Shown here one piece after another: positions 22,334 through 33,432 of a DNA stretch of 42,313 nt (its first letter is position 1; each line of letters begins with the position of its first letter). The DNA lies in NCBI GenBank assembly GCA_003427395.1, contig BFEA01000223.1, positions 843,038-885,350 of the forward strand, given 5' to 3'. This DNA is from Chara braunii. Taxonomy: Eukaryota > Streptophyta > Charophyceae > Charales > Characeae. A program made the position numbers and the translations under genes. The notes under the pieces were generated by a model. That model did not search any database. It saw only the letters and a list, made by a program, of their open reading frames with translations, and was not told where the DNA came from.

Positions 22334-23450
22334 GAGGAACCCGGCGCTGATGCAAGCGCAGTCTGTGAGTCGGCCTTTTTTAGGGGGCGGCTCAAGCAGG
22401 GTTCCCAAAGGCGGTACAAGACGGTAGATCAGAAGTGCCGCCCAGTCCCCGTCCTCGTTACTGAGGACGAGGAGGTGTACTATGAACGAGAGCGGGGGTT
22501 GATACGGCGGATGAAGGAGAAAGCCTCAGCAGGGCCATGCCGCATCAATGAAGGGAACGAGGAGCAGTTGATCATATTAGAGTCCGACTTCCTGTTGCCT
22601 CAGGAACGAGCCTTGATGGTGGAGCTAATGAAGAAGAGGCGTTGCGCCTATGAGTTCAGCGACGAGGAGCGTGGCAGAGTGGATGTGGACAAGATATCTA
22701 TGATCCGCATCCATACCGTGCCGCACGAACCGTGGAATCTAAGAGGGGCGCGATATCCTAATCCTCACGAGGAAAAGAAGGTGGTGAATTACCTCGACGA
22801 CAAGATACGGACGCATGTCGCCGATTACTCGAGTGGGCCGTACACGTCCCCGTGGTTTTGTTTTATCAAACCTAACGGTGGAAGCAAGACCTGCAGAGAC
22901 TAAATGCGGTGAAAGTGCGGGATGTGGGAAGGTTGTCCAACGCGGACGCGCTGTCAGAATCCTGTGTTGGAAGGCCTATAATCTCACTTATAGACCTTTA
23001 CTCAGGATATGACCAGTTTCCAATCTATCCGCCAGACATGTCAGTGACAGCTATGCATACGCCTCGAGGATTAATCCACATTAGTGTGGCTCGGTAAGGA
23101 TAGACCGATCAGTAGCGATGGGTCCAACGGGCCATGATACGAGCCATGCAGTCAGTCAGCCCTCATATCACGCAGACATATATCGATGATCTGGCAGTGA
23201 AGGGGCCGGCAGTGAAGGAGAGTGACGAGGTCTTGCCGGGGTAAGACGTTTTGTCTAGAAGCATATCCAGGACATCGAGAAAGTCCTGAGCCTGCTCGAG
23301 CAGCATAACCTCACGGCAAGTAGGGCCAAATCCAGACACTGCATGAGGGAAGCTACTATCTTGGGGTTCGTCTGCAGTGAGAAGGGTCGACGACCGGATA
23401 TAAAGAAGACGGACAAGATTACTGAGTGGCCAGTTCCATTCCACTCAATA
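22334..23450 (+). pseudogene. pol: Reverse transcriptase of element B
   Basis: RNA-dependent DNA polymerase domain. The N-terminal part (22475-22903) ends in SGPYTSPWFCFIKPNGG, the fingers motif. A frame change near 22895 continues with LQRLNAVKVRDVGR and SLIDLYSGYDQFPI, where SLIDLYSGY carries the first catalytic Asp. The palm motif TYIDDLAVKGP has YIDD at 23179-23190. Stops occur at 23095, 23101, 23113 and 23242. After another frame change near 23250 the thumb reads KHIQDIEKVLSLLEQHNLTA and TILGFVCSEKG. The KGP after the YIDD box and the TPRGLIH motif differ from common plant Gypsy lineages and resemble forms I recall from fungal and charophyte elements; that placement is inference. Confidence 0.88.
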
Positions 23451-24540
23451 ACTGTTGTTCGGAGCTTCCTTGAGACATGCGGATTTTAGAGGACCTTCGT
23501 CAATAACTTTGTTCCTAAGACTGAGAACCTGAGAAAGTTAGTTTGTTAGGATCAGCAGTGGGTTTGGGGCGAAGAGCAGAAAGAGGTGGTGGCCAGAATG
23601 AAGGAAGAGTTCCGGGAAGGGGGTTTGGTGTTGGGGGCGCCAGACTATGACGCCATGGAAACGAGACCCTTCATTGTTGAAACGGACGCGGGACCAACTG
23701 CCTTAGGTGGGGTTTTAATCCAGGCAGACACGGAGGGAAAGGAAAGGCCTTTGAGATTTGAGAGTCGGACTCTCTGTACGACCGAGAGGAATTACTCTCA
23801 GTTCAAGAGGGAGACCCTTGCCGTCCTCCACTGTCTGCGAATCTTTCGAAACTACATCTTCAGCATGAGATTTATATTCAGAGTGGACCCAACTGCCCTG
23901 ACTTGCTCACTAAGGAATAACGTTCTATCGGATCCGTCAGTTGTCAGGTGGCTGACGTACATCTGGATGTTTAACTTCAAGTTAGAACGGATCCCTGGAA
24001 ACAAGAACCGGGGGGACGGGCTGAGTCGTATCAACTTAGATGGTCAAGAGGGGGAAGCGGTGGAGAATACGCCCCCAGTTGATGGATTTTTGGATCAAGA
24101 GGAAGATGTCCGTCTCCACATTAACAAGTGGTCGCCGCGAGTGCCCGGTTGTGTGGGCCATCCTATTTGGAAAGCGCCGAGTGGATATGAGTAGAAGGCG
24201 GAACTATTCCTTAAGCGTTTTGAGGAAGAGGATCCCTAGGGTGGTAAAGATGTTCAGTGGATGATGAAGCTGGAATTGGCTGGATCGCATAGCCTAGTGG
24301 GAGATATGAGGGTAATACAGAAAGGGCCAGGCCACGTGGAAAGGCATGAGGAACTGATGGGGGGAATGTATCTCCTCGTCAACACACTTCTGCAGGAAAG
24401 CCTCGATCAAGCAGGCTCGTTGAATCCGACGAGAAATGAGGACGAGGTGCCCGAGAGCCAGGATGACGATTTTGAAGAGGGTGAGATCAAAGAGGCCTTT
24501 CGTGCAGAGGAGTATGAAGGAATCTACCTGGAGTTGGGAC
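23451..24540 (+). pseudogene. pol: RNase H and connection region of element B
   Basis: RNase H domain of Pol, which removes the RNA strand during reverse transcription. The frame is that of the RT thumb. The tether region (23451-23600) has stops at 23487 and 23547. The domain begins PFIVETDAGPTALGG with the catalytic Asp at 23685-23687, followed by TTERNYSQFKRETLAVLHC with the catalytic Glu, and ends with LERIPGNKNRGDGLSRI, the typical last RNase H motif with the final Asp. Further stops are at 24192 and 24237. From 24240 to 24540 an acidic linker leads to integrase with no recognised domain. Confidence 0.85.
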
Positions 24541-24544
24541 TCCT

Positions 24545-25786
24545 TTGTCATGCGAAATGCGGTTGAGAAATGCGAGCGATAGGGCTCAGAGGATGATGCA
24601 ACCCTACTTGGTGCGAGATTGCCATCTTTTCGTAAGGAGAGAAGTGGGGAATCCTAGGAGAGTCGTCTGCGGTAGGAATCTTCAAATTGGTCAGATTGAC
24701 GTCATGGCAGCACTTCATGATGGCATTGCAAGAGGGCATCGAGGGGTACAAACCACATACGCCAAAATAAGTGAGTTGTACTATTGGGATGGAATGATGG
24801 ACATGATTGGAAAGTTTTGTCGGTCTTGCGTGCCCTACCAAGAGAGATTCCGTTTAAGGCAAGGAGAGTCGTTACATCCAAGGTTAAAACGAGAGGTGGG
24901 GGGTGTAGTGCATCTCGATCTGTTTTTCATGCCGCTTGGGGATCAAGGCTATAACTATATCTTCGATGCGCGCGATAACCTGTCTGGCTTCGTACACGGA
25001 CGGGTCATTCGTACAAAGACTGGGCCAGTTTTGGTTAGCTGCATCGAGGAGTACTACCTGCGTTATCCTTTCGTCAGGGAGTTCGTAATGGATAGGGGAT
25101 TGGAGCTTACCTCCCAGGAGGTGCAAGAGCTGCTATCAAGGTATGGTGTAGTGGCCAACTACACAACTGCCGCGCACCCCCAGGCAAATGCTCCGGTAGA
25201 GCGAGGACATAGTACCATTACGAACCTCCTGGCTAAGTGGACCGAAGGTAGGCCTAATCAATGGCCGAGGAATCTAAGGGCGACATTCTTTGTCGAGAAC
25301 ATTACAGTGAAGAGATCCACCAAGTACGCACCGACGACGTTGTGGTATGGAAGGCACGCCACCTTCCCAATTGAGAGTTTTCTAAAGACCTGGAGGCGAC
25401 AGGATCTAGAAGTCAACTTGTCTTTTAAAGAGTTACTCGATATTCGGGTGCGTTAGGTGGGGGCGACAAAGGAAAGAATCCAGGAGGCGTCCAATCAAGT
25501 GGAGAGGAGCCGCATGGATGATAAGGCTCGCTGCGATCAGTCAGCGCGAGTGAGGAAAGTACCCTTGGCAGTTGGGGATGCCGTTCTCCTGTACGATTCA
25601 TCACTGGAGAGGCAATGGTCCAGGAAGCTCGACAAGAGGTGGTTAGGTCCTCACCGGATTGTGCGGTGTGGAGTTTTTGGAGCGTAGAATATTAAAGAGT
25701 TGAATGGGGCTGAATGGAAGGACTGGGTATCTGGAACGCGGCTGAAGAAATTTGTGGCGAGAGAAGACGTGAGAGAGATGATCTGA
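24545..25786 (+). pseudogene. pol: Integrase of element B (DD35E, GPY-type C-terminus)
   Basis: Integrase inserts the cDNA into the nuclear genome. A frame change near 24550 separates it from the RNase H part. The zinc-binding domain has His at 24716 and 24737 (HDGIARGH) and Cys at 24818 and 24827 (CRSC). The catalytic core has Asp at 24917 (HLDLFF), Asp at 25091 (VMDRGLELTS) and Glu at 25199 (APVERGH); the last two are 35 residues apart, the standard DD35E spacing. After a TAG at 25454 the C-terminal domain continues with KVPLAVGDAVLLY and KLDKRWLGPHRI, a GPY/F-like module, another TAG at 25685, and a stop at 25784. No chromodomain is seen. Confidence 0.9.
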
Positions 25787-25951
25787 TTTCCCTTAGAGTA
25801 GAAGCGAGAGGATGTGTAGGTCAGATAGGTTGCATGCTGCATGAATATGGTCTGGTTTGAGCTTGCTTTGATTATCACCTGTTTGCTTACCCCAATGTGT
25901 GCTTGTTGTCTCCTTCGCCTGTTGTGCAGGTCTGACTTTACGAAGACAGCC

Positions 25952-28478
25952 ATGCCAAGAGGAGGGAAGGGGCCACGGCCGCCACGAAGGCCATTGGGGA
26001 CATCAGGAGAATATGAGCAGCATGGGCCTAGCCATCGAGAGGGTACTCCGATGTACGATAATGGGGACATAGAGCTATTCCTAGACAGTTTCTGGGAGCA
26101 TGCGAGGCGTATAGGCTGGACCGTGGCCCAGGCGATTGAGAGATTGAGGGGAGCCGGCAGGTTCGAGGAGCCATTGCCAGGATCCGTAGGGAGGCGACGA
26201 CGAGGCTGGAGGTGGAGGTGAGGATGCAGGAGCTACGACCCTCCCCTGTGGGACCAGACGGAAGGCCGATTCGCCTAGAGATCGGAAATGCAGCAGATTT
26301 TATCCCCGCCTTCGAGTGGTTTATGCAGGGGCAGGGTACGCCGAGAGATGACTAGGCGAGGACGCTACGCCTCTGGACCAGAAAGGCGGAGAGGCCTCCG
26401 GCTAGGCAGATCAGAGATATGGCCCGGGATTAGGAGAGCTGCAGGGCACACTTGAGGGAGACCTTCCGACGGCCAGAGTCGCCTCGGCCCCGAGTTGAGA
26501 GGCGCCAAAGGAGCAGGAGGCATAGGGACCCTTAGCCCAGTGAGGCAAGGCCATCTCGAGGCGGAAGAAAGACCCTAGCCAGGAGAGAAGAGGAGTCGGA
26601 GCCTGAGGATGAGGAGCGAAGGACGTATCCTGAGTGTGGGCTGGGACCGGTGGAGTTCCGTCATTTCACCGAGGGTGGATTGAGGAGGTCGCCAGTGCGC
26701 ACACAGGAGGAGGCGCCAGCATCTCTGGGGTCGCTGAGGGAGTTGGAGGCGCATCTCGACGTCTCTCGATGGGGAACGTCGCCTCGAGGCGAGGAGCGTG
26801 GGAGACAGGCAGAGGAGGTGCCACGAGAGGAGATACCACGAGAGGAGGTCCGAGATACTCAGCGAGAGAGAGGGTTGGGCGATGAGGGGAGACGTGCAGG
26901 GAAGGAAGTGATAAAGGTTGGAGAGGACACGCCCCCTCAGACGCCAGCGGTGGGTTTGAGACTCGGGGATGCACCAGGGAGCACTCGCCAGGCAGAAGAG
27001 GGGTTGCAGAGAGAGGAGGCCCCATTGCCCTCATCAGAACAGGCTCCTTCGCCAGAGAGGGGAGCAGAAAGAAGGAGAGAGATTGTTGTTGTAAGGAGAG
27101 AATCCTTGGCTCTGATTGACAGACACCTAGCATCTCATGCCCTGGAGCACCCGGACCTGGAGGAGCCAGCACCTGCAGAGCCTCGCCAGGAGCCGTGCCA
27201 GCCTGAGAGAGAGGTGGAGGCAGAGATCCCGAAGAGGGTCAACCATCGCACGAGGGAGAGGGCACCAGCTGGCCAGACAGCAGAGGAAAAGAGGGCGAAA
27301 AGAAGCAGGAGAATAAAAGAGATATGGCAAGAGAGGCAGAGATTGGGGGCAGCGGGGCACTTCCGGAGCAGCAGCAGGGCAGCAGGGGCACTCCCAGGTC
27401 AGCCACCCAGCGAGCCAGCTAAGGCCCCGCAAATCCCAGAGATGTGGAGAGACTTCTGGGAACAAAGAGGAGAGGAGCTTCCTTCGCCAACCAGAGCCGG
27501 GTTTGGGGTAACAAGGAAGGCGGAAGAAAGGTTGGATCGCAAAATCAAGTTCCTGGCCAAGACAACTTTTGACCGACACTTGTTATTGAAGAGCGATCTG
27601 GCGGGGAAGAAGACAAAGGAAGAAGGTCATGGAGTACGCCTGGAGGCTATGGAGGTGGAAATCCAGGAGCTCCTGAGGCAGGTCAGGGAAGAGTAGACAA
27701 GCCAGAAAGCAGCCGGTATGGACAGCAGAGGCAGCCGGGACAGGGGTTGCCTGGGCAGCCATCTGCAGCAGAGCCTCGCCAGGAGCCACCTATGGGGAGA
27801 GTTATCCTGGAGCCAGAGGAGGCGAGAGCCCAGAGGGAGGCAGAGAGAGAGGCCTTCGAGTTCAGAGCCCCTACTGAACTCGCGACACTACCTATAGTAG
27901 CGGCGGGCCCAGTCATGCCATTGGCAGTTGAGGAGGGGCTACCGCCATCCAGCAGTGAGCCAGCTCAGGGCTCATCAGAGGGGTCCATGGACGTGCTCCT
28001 TGAAGCAGTGCATACTATGCAGGAGGAGGCGAGTTTGTTTTCACGTGAGCAGAGGATAGAGGAGCCTCTTGAGAGAGAGATGGGGATTGGGACAGAGGGT
28101 GTCATCGAGGGCAGGCCGCAGAGATTGGACACACCTGAGTATGGGCCAGAGGGGATTGAGGATCGACCAGGGCCGAGTACCCAGGAGAGGGAGACAGGTG
28201 AACAGCCTTTGGACATGCCTCAGAGTCATGAGCTGAGCAGGGAGGCCAGCGAAGCACCGTCGCCAGGATCTCAAAGGGAGAAGAAGAGATCAAGGAAATG
28301 GTTTGATACATCCTGCTTCTTCTGTACAAAAGAGGGTCATCGAGCCTTGCAATGTCCTAAATTCCTAAAGGACAAGGCTGATGGGAAAGTTACAGAGGAG
28401 GGTGGCAGGATGTATGATAGACAGGGCAAGAGAGTGGAGAGATCGGCAGATGGGGGTAGAGCTCAACTGTATAGGTAA
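25952..28478 (+). pseudogene. Post-integrase ORF with second Gag-like region and CCHC knuckle (element B)
   Basis: A third coding region, 165 bp downstream of pol. It starts MPRGGKGPRPPRRPL at 25952, continues in a second frame from about 26190 to 27696 and in a third from about 27720 to 28478. The segment LEIGNAADFIPAFEWFMQGQ to CRAHLRETFRR (about 26270-26480) has the length and pattern of the capsid segment of the element's own Gag (NWLDRVEQAMMG to FREGMQRKY). A long Glu-, Arg- and Pro-rich middle follows, with a basic coiled-coil-like stretch at 27240-27340. It ends with a CCHC knuckle CFFCTKEGHRALQC at 28314-28355. TAG stops at 26353, 26431 and 26533, two of them probably old Trp codons, and frame changes make it inactive. 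Not an envelope: no signal peptide or membrane segment is visible. A Gag-like RNA-binding role is inference. Confidence 0.75.
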
Positions 28479-30370
28479 AACCAGGAGGAGATGAGTGAGT
28501 AGGACTGGTTTGCCTATATGATTGGTTATTGTATATAGGGCATGAACTTAGGATTAGATGATATCCTTTAGGCTTAGATGTTCACCTGCATCTGATAGGT
28601 GGTTTGGATTTGGATTTCTACTGAGTTTGTCATCTTGAGGGTCAGGACATGATAGATGGGGCGTGTACATATCTAGGTGGCCTACACCCTGACCTTTGAG
28701 AGACAAACCCAACTTATATTTTGAGGGTAGTACTAGTGTGAGTTGAATTTGTTTGAGATGAGTGAGCTATGGTTTGGAAACATTTGTCCGTGGGGCATTT
28801 TTTATCCCTAAGTGTATATTAAATCGAGACTTTCTCCTGAAAACTATTCTTTGTATATGACGATCACTCTCACACTCACATATGTGGTTCTTACTCTGAT
28901 GGATGATGGTTTTGTGTGAGAGATGTTCAGGGTGCATCTCATGTTAATGGATGTGAGCTATGTAAAACTGTCTACTCTTAAGTATACTCGTGCGACCTTC
29001 TCACGGGCATGTAATAGGGCAGAGTATAAGGAGAGGGAGTGCAGTCTGTTTGTGAATGATCGTAAGAATCCTAAGGGATTTGTGGATCTTTGAGACCCGA
29101 ATGCTTTATCATGCTGGATGTTGATTGCTTAAGCTGTGACGAGGACCCATAAGATGGTCTCTCAGTGATGGTTGTTCTATAATGAGACCCCCTTAGATTT
29201 TTGAAAAAAGGGGGATTTTGGCTTTACGATGACCCCTCGTGATTTATGGGAGAGGGGGTGTTTTGCTTTGTGATGAGATCCCCTTGGATTTTTGGAAGAA
29301 GGGGGTGGTTTTGGGCTGTTGGAAGACTCACCCCTAAAGGTGGGTGGACTGATTAATGGCATGGAGAGTTATCTAATGAGTGATAAAGTCTGACGAAAAG
29401 GGTCACATTTGTTTGAAGTGTTTGAGAAGGTTGTAATGGATACAGGGTGAGAGATGTCTCAGGATGAGTGGTTGCTGGCACTGGTTAAGTCAGGGGTCAC
29501 GGCCTTGTGGATTTAGTGATGATTATGTTTGTGATTGTGCGAAGGATGCTATACCTTTTGAGGGAGAACTGGTAAAAACCTTCAAGTCCCTGTGTAACCT
29601 CGCAGTAGGCTCGTTATTTTTGTTTTGAGACGTCTTGTTTAACCACTTGTGCTAGTTCTGAGACATATTGAAGGAAGACCAAGCTAGCGAAAAAGACGCT
29701 TAGAGCCACTAGGACGCAACCTCAGTGGGTGGCTGCTAGTCGGCGCAACCTGGCTGCGGGACCGCGAAGTAAGAGTTTACGGGGAGTTGCCCGCCCCAGG
29801 GAAATTGCTTCGCGGGGTAAGAGTCGAGTCTTTTTTTTTGGAAGCCCTGATTGGATGGTAATCAGGGGAAAGCTCATCGTTGCAGCGAGGGTACTGCAGC
29901 TAGATAACAACGCGGTGGGTCGTAATCCCGGTCTGATCAACCAGGCTATGGTGGGCCAAGATGGAGACCTGACCTTTCTGTACTAGACTGCAGAAAGAGC
30001 CGAGTGGAGATTATGTATATATACATATGTGTGTTTGATTGTGAAGAGCTTTTTGGGAAGGAAGGCTAGGGTGCCTTCAAAGGTCTCGGTTAGGGCCCGC
30101 GTCCCTAGTTTTAGCCAGGACTAGGGACACCTAACGAGAAGCCGAAGGGTATCTAGGGCCAGGGTGAGAGGATAATTGGGAAGGCCTTTGAAACTTATGC
30201 TGTCAGTATCCTATTAACAGCGGCGATGAGGACCCGGATTGGAACCCTGGCAGCATATAGTTGCAGAGGCATGTTTTGATGGAAGCCTCCACCTCGGGTC
30301 TGTCGGCTAATCGGATTGGTTCCTATTTTCGTCAGCATTTTGGGTAATCTGATAGTTTTTCGATCCTGCA
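28479..30370 (+). other. 3' non-coding region of element B
   Basis: About 1.9 kb between the last ORF and the 3' LTR. It is T- and G-rich and has no supported gene. It contains the tandem hairpins at 29181-29347 and a larger inverted repeat, GACCGCGAAG (near 29759) with CTTCGCGG (near 29809). The short open frame at 29729-29986 has no recognisable product. Confidence 0.6.
29181..29347 (+). repeat. Three to four tandem hairpins, period about 47 bp
   Basis: Units at 29181-29227, 29228-29271 and 29272-29319 each have a C-rich arm (ACCCCCTT, ACCCCTC, ATCCCCTT), a loop near GATTTTTG, and a G-rich arm (AAGGGGG), followed by TTTTGGCTTTA-like sequence. A fourth, different stem, CACCCCTAAAGGTGGGTG, follows at 29329-29347. 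Confidence 0.65.
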
Positions 30371-30440
30371 AAGCGACGGGGGAGTTGCTTGATATGGTCT
30401 GGTAAGCGACGGGGATGTCGCTTATTGTGGTCCTGTAAGC
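30371..30440 (+). other. Polypurine region of element B, 33-bp duplication with hairpin
   Basis: Two 33-bp units (30371-30403 and 30404-30436) are followed by AAGC and then the LTR start. The second unit reads AAGCGACGGGGATGTCGCTT, which folds so that the purine run GGGGAT is in the loop of a 7-bp stem. Element A has one related unit (GCGACGGGGACGTCACTT) at the same place. A classical uninterrupted polypurine tract is not seen directly before TGTCG in B. Confidence 0.55.
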
Positions 30441-30474
30441 TGTCGGTGCGGATACCCTTACAAAGGTACTCGCA
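30441..30474 (+). other. LTR 5' terminus: TGTCGG plus terminal hairpin (B)
   Basis: TGTCGGT is followed by a stem in which GCGGATACC pairs with GGTACTCGC (one mismatch and one G-T pair) around CTTACAAA. The stem ends differ from A's, yet still pair. Downstream, CAGTTGACAGAG resembles A's GAGTTGACAACG. Confidence 0.7.
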
Positions 30475-30605
30475 CTGGGTTTTTGCAGTTGACAGAGAAA
30501 ATGGGTCGATTCATAATTATTGGGAGGACCCCGCGAGTCGCAGGGGTCCGCGGATTAAAGGTTCGACGGTAACACCTAGGAAGTAGAGAGTGTGTGGGCA
30601 CGCAG

Positions 30606-30612
30606 TATAAAG
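30606..30612 (+). promoter_or_regulatory. Possible TATA box in B's LTR
   Basis: TATAAAG in a GC-rich setting 165 bp inside the LTR. Close in form to plant TATA boxes. No conserved counterpart in element A, so weak. Confidence 0.3.
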
Positions 30613-31618
30613 GCGCGTGTGATTCTTCTCCCTTTTGATCGCAATAGAAGGCACGGCGTGGTTGTTCGTCGACGTGCTCTATCATAACATGTCATTTTTG
30701 TTTTCATTAAACTGATTAAATCATAAGCACTTTTCTCTAGTCCCACGTGGTACGGTGAACGGTTCAATGAGTCTATATGGACTTACGCGGAAATCCAAAT
30801 GATGGGACCTGATGGATTTGGCTAAGGACGGGTAGCCACGGCGAGGCCGGTAGGCCGACGTGAGTTCTGGGTGGTCCTCTGTGCAAGTGTGGGCCGGAAA
30901 GTGGCATAGGGCGTTTTCCTTGACCCCAAGGGTCGTGCGCTACCTCTTTATAAGGTGAGTCAGGCCTGCTAGTACCAGGCTTGGGCTTATTCCTATAGGT
31001 TACAGCACTAGACTGGTACGCAGCAGACGCAGGGATCGAGGCCAACAGTATGCGACAAGGGAGAGGAGGAGCGTGGCAAAAAGGCTTGAGGGGTTGATGG
31101 GCCTGTCGGACTATACCCCTCGCCTTTTGTTGTCGGGGGGCCGAGCGTGGGGCTGGCGGTCAGGCTGAGATGGGGTGCCGTGGTCCCTACCCGACTACCG
31201 CTCGTCCCTATATATATATATATATAAATATTAGTTTTAATTTTCCTAAGTTATTATTATTACCACGCCCGTATGAGGGCGCGAAAACACCGCAGGGGCA
31301 CACTATTGAATTGGTGAAATACAGAGCCGAGTTCGGAGTCAGATGGGGGAACTTGATGAGTAAAAACCAAATAATTTGAATTGCATGGGGCCGGTCGTTT
31401 CCGCGGCCCCGGCTGTGTCCTTCGTGACATCCGCAGGGACGTGGGAGGGGGGTACCTGCGTTAACTGGGCATCAAGGGCATCTGGCCGAAGTCACACCAC
31501 ATGTGCCCCTAGACTTTGCTTAAGAATGACGGACTCGCGCGGCTGTGGGACCGCGCGCTGCGCTGATTGGACTACCAGAAGGTTGTGCAAGCCAGATCTC
31601 CTGGGAGCCCGTGCGCGG
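30613..31618 (+). other. 5' part of B's 3' LTR, non-coding
   Basis: No supported gene. Contains a TA microsatellite at 31209-31228 and GC-rich sequence up to the insertion point of solo LTR C at 31618. Confidence 0.5.
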
Positions 31619-31886
31619 TGTCACGCGCGGCGGTCCCGCACCCCGATCTCTCTCTCTCCCTACCTTAATTTGCCTGATTCGGCCCGTCTGACTGTCTGAC
31701 TATCTGTCTGTCCTCTCTCTCTCTCTCTCTTATTTTGCTATTTTTCTCTCTCCCTTTGATCACTTTCTCCCGGACCGCCTTTCTCCAACTTTAGATGTCC
31801 CTTTTGTATTGCGATATTGCGGAAGGCACGAATTTCAATGCCTCCATCTGACCGGAATAGTGGAAAGGAGGTAGAATATAGCAAAT

Positions 31887-31887
31887 G

Positions 31888-31919
<32 letters not shown>
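31887..31919. repeat. ATA microsatellite
   Basis: About eleven perfect triplets within solo LTR C. Confidence 0.9.
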
Positions 31920-32634
31920 GATAATACCAGCCAATCAATGATAATAATAAAAGAAATAACAAATTTAAATAATCCAAAATGCAAGGAAACTGCGCAACAA
32001 CGAACTTCAGAAATCAAACAGCATCATACACATAAGGCCAGATAGTCGTGACCTTGATCTAACATCAGAATGGCATCTCGAGATTCACCAAATAAAAACA
32101 CACAAAGAGTTCATAACTGATAATGCTGGAATAGTCTCGTCATCATCATTAACGAAGACCCAATGTTCATCTCCTATCTGGCGTTCGGCGCCCAAATTAC
32201 AAGTGGCAGATCCTATCTAGCCTGAAGCCGAAAAGATGACATCAACAGCATTCTCGAAGTACGATCATATGGCGACCAATGTCGCACGCTTCCAGCACCA
32301 GGTATGTATCGCGCTACACTCACGACCTCGTTCCCCACTCACAGATGTCATGTGCATCTCTCCATCGGCAGACCGCCTAGATCACCGCAATCCAGACACT
32401 TCACTGGACCATTCAATCGGTAGGAGCGATGGTCAGTGCGTATAAGGGGCAGGGACGTAATCAGCGCGAGCCGATCGGCTCGCACTTATTGGGCATTCCT
32501 TGTTCAGGATCGATAATTACAACAATCCATCCCTGACACGATGAACCTTAGGAAGGCTACCCGGGCCTTTCGACCCAGGCAATCAACTCGCTGGATTCAT
32601 CGGTGTAGCGCGCATGCAGCCAGGTAAGAGCTTT

Positions 32635-32636
<2 letters not shown>

Positions 32637-32696
<60 letters not shown>
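32637..32696. repeat. CT microsatellite
   Basis: A nearly perfect run of about 29 CT units, just after a CAGGTAAGAG string. Confidence 0.92.
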
Positions 32697-32698
<2 letters not shown>

Positions 32699-32802
32699 CA
32701 TTGGCTACTGGGTATGCCACGTAGGACGACGAACACGTGTCAGCTCATATCCGCCCGATGCAGCCGTTAGTTGAAACATGTCTGGTGAACTTCAGAGAGC
32801 AA

Positions 32803-32826
32803 CTCTCTCTCTCTCACACACACACA

Positions 32827-32864
<38 letters not shown>

Positions 32865-32868
32865 TACA
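32803..32868. repeat. CT and CA microsatellite
   Basis: A short CT run passes directly into about 25 CA units with two interruptions (CATA, GCAC). Confidence 0.9.
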
Positions 32869-33324
32869 TGTAGTAGTGAATGCATCTTTCCTCGTTCTAG
32901 CGTTAGATTCATTCACTTTATTTTATTCATTTGCTTATTTATTTAGTTATTTATTTGTTTATTTTTCTTGCTCGTTTTGTCGCTGATAGCGTTGGGGAGT
33001 GAGCCGTGGGATCAGACACTTACCTGTTCTCTCTCTATCACTCCCTCGTCATCGCCACCGTCGTCATGGTCCTACAACCGAACGCGATCCGTCACGAAAT
33101 GTAGCATACCGAGGTCACAATCCGTCGGGATGACGACAGGCACAAGCGCACATTCCTTCAATCGGGTGGACGACAACCCCAAGCTCGCCACATCAATCGG
33201 TGGCGGCTTTGCGCATCTGGCAAGTCTCCACTGTCGGATATGGCAAGAGGCTGATGTAAGGGCGTAGCTACTCACACCGCCTCTCTTCAGTGCTACTGCC
33301 AATCGCACGGTCAGGTATGTCGTC

Positions 33325-33432
33325 TCCTCCTCTTCTTCTTCTTCTTCTTCTTCTTCTTCTTCTTCTTCTTCTTCTTCTTTTCCTTCCTCTTCTTCTTCTT
33401 CTTCTTCTTCTTCTTCTTCTTCTTCTTCTTCG
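33325..33432. repeat. CTT microsatellite
   Basis: About 35 CTT triplets with one interruption near 33380. It creates spurious open frames of poly-Glu and poly-Arg on the minus strand and poly-Leu on the plus strand. Confidence 0.92.

Noticed and set aside
26666-27579. Long minus-strand frames opposite the third ORF of element B
   Set aside because: Shadows caused by the biased composition of the plus-strand Glu/Arg/Pro-rich coding region, which carries the real motifs.
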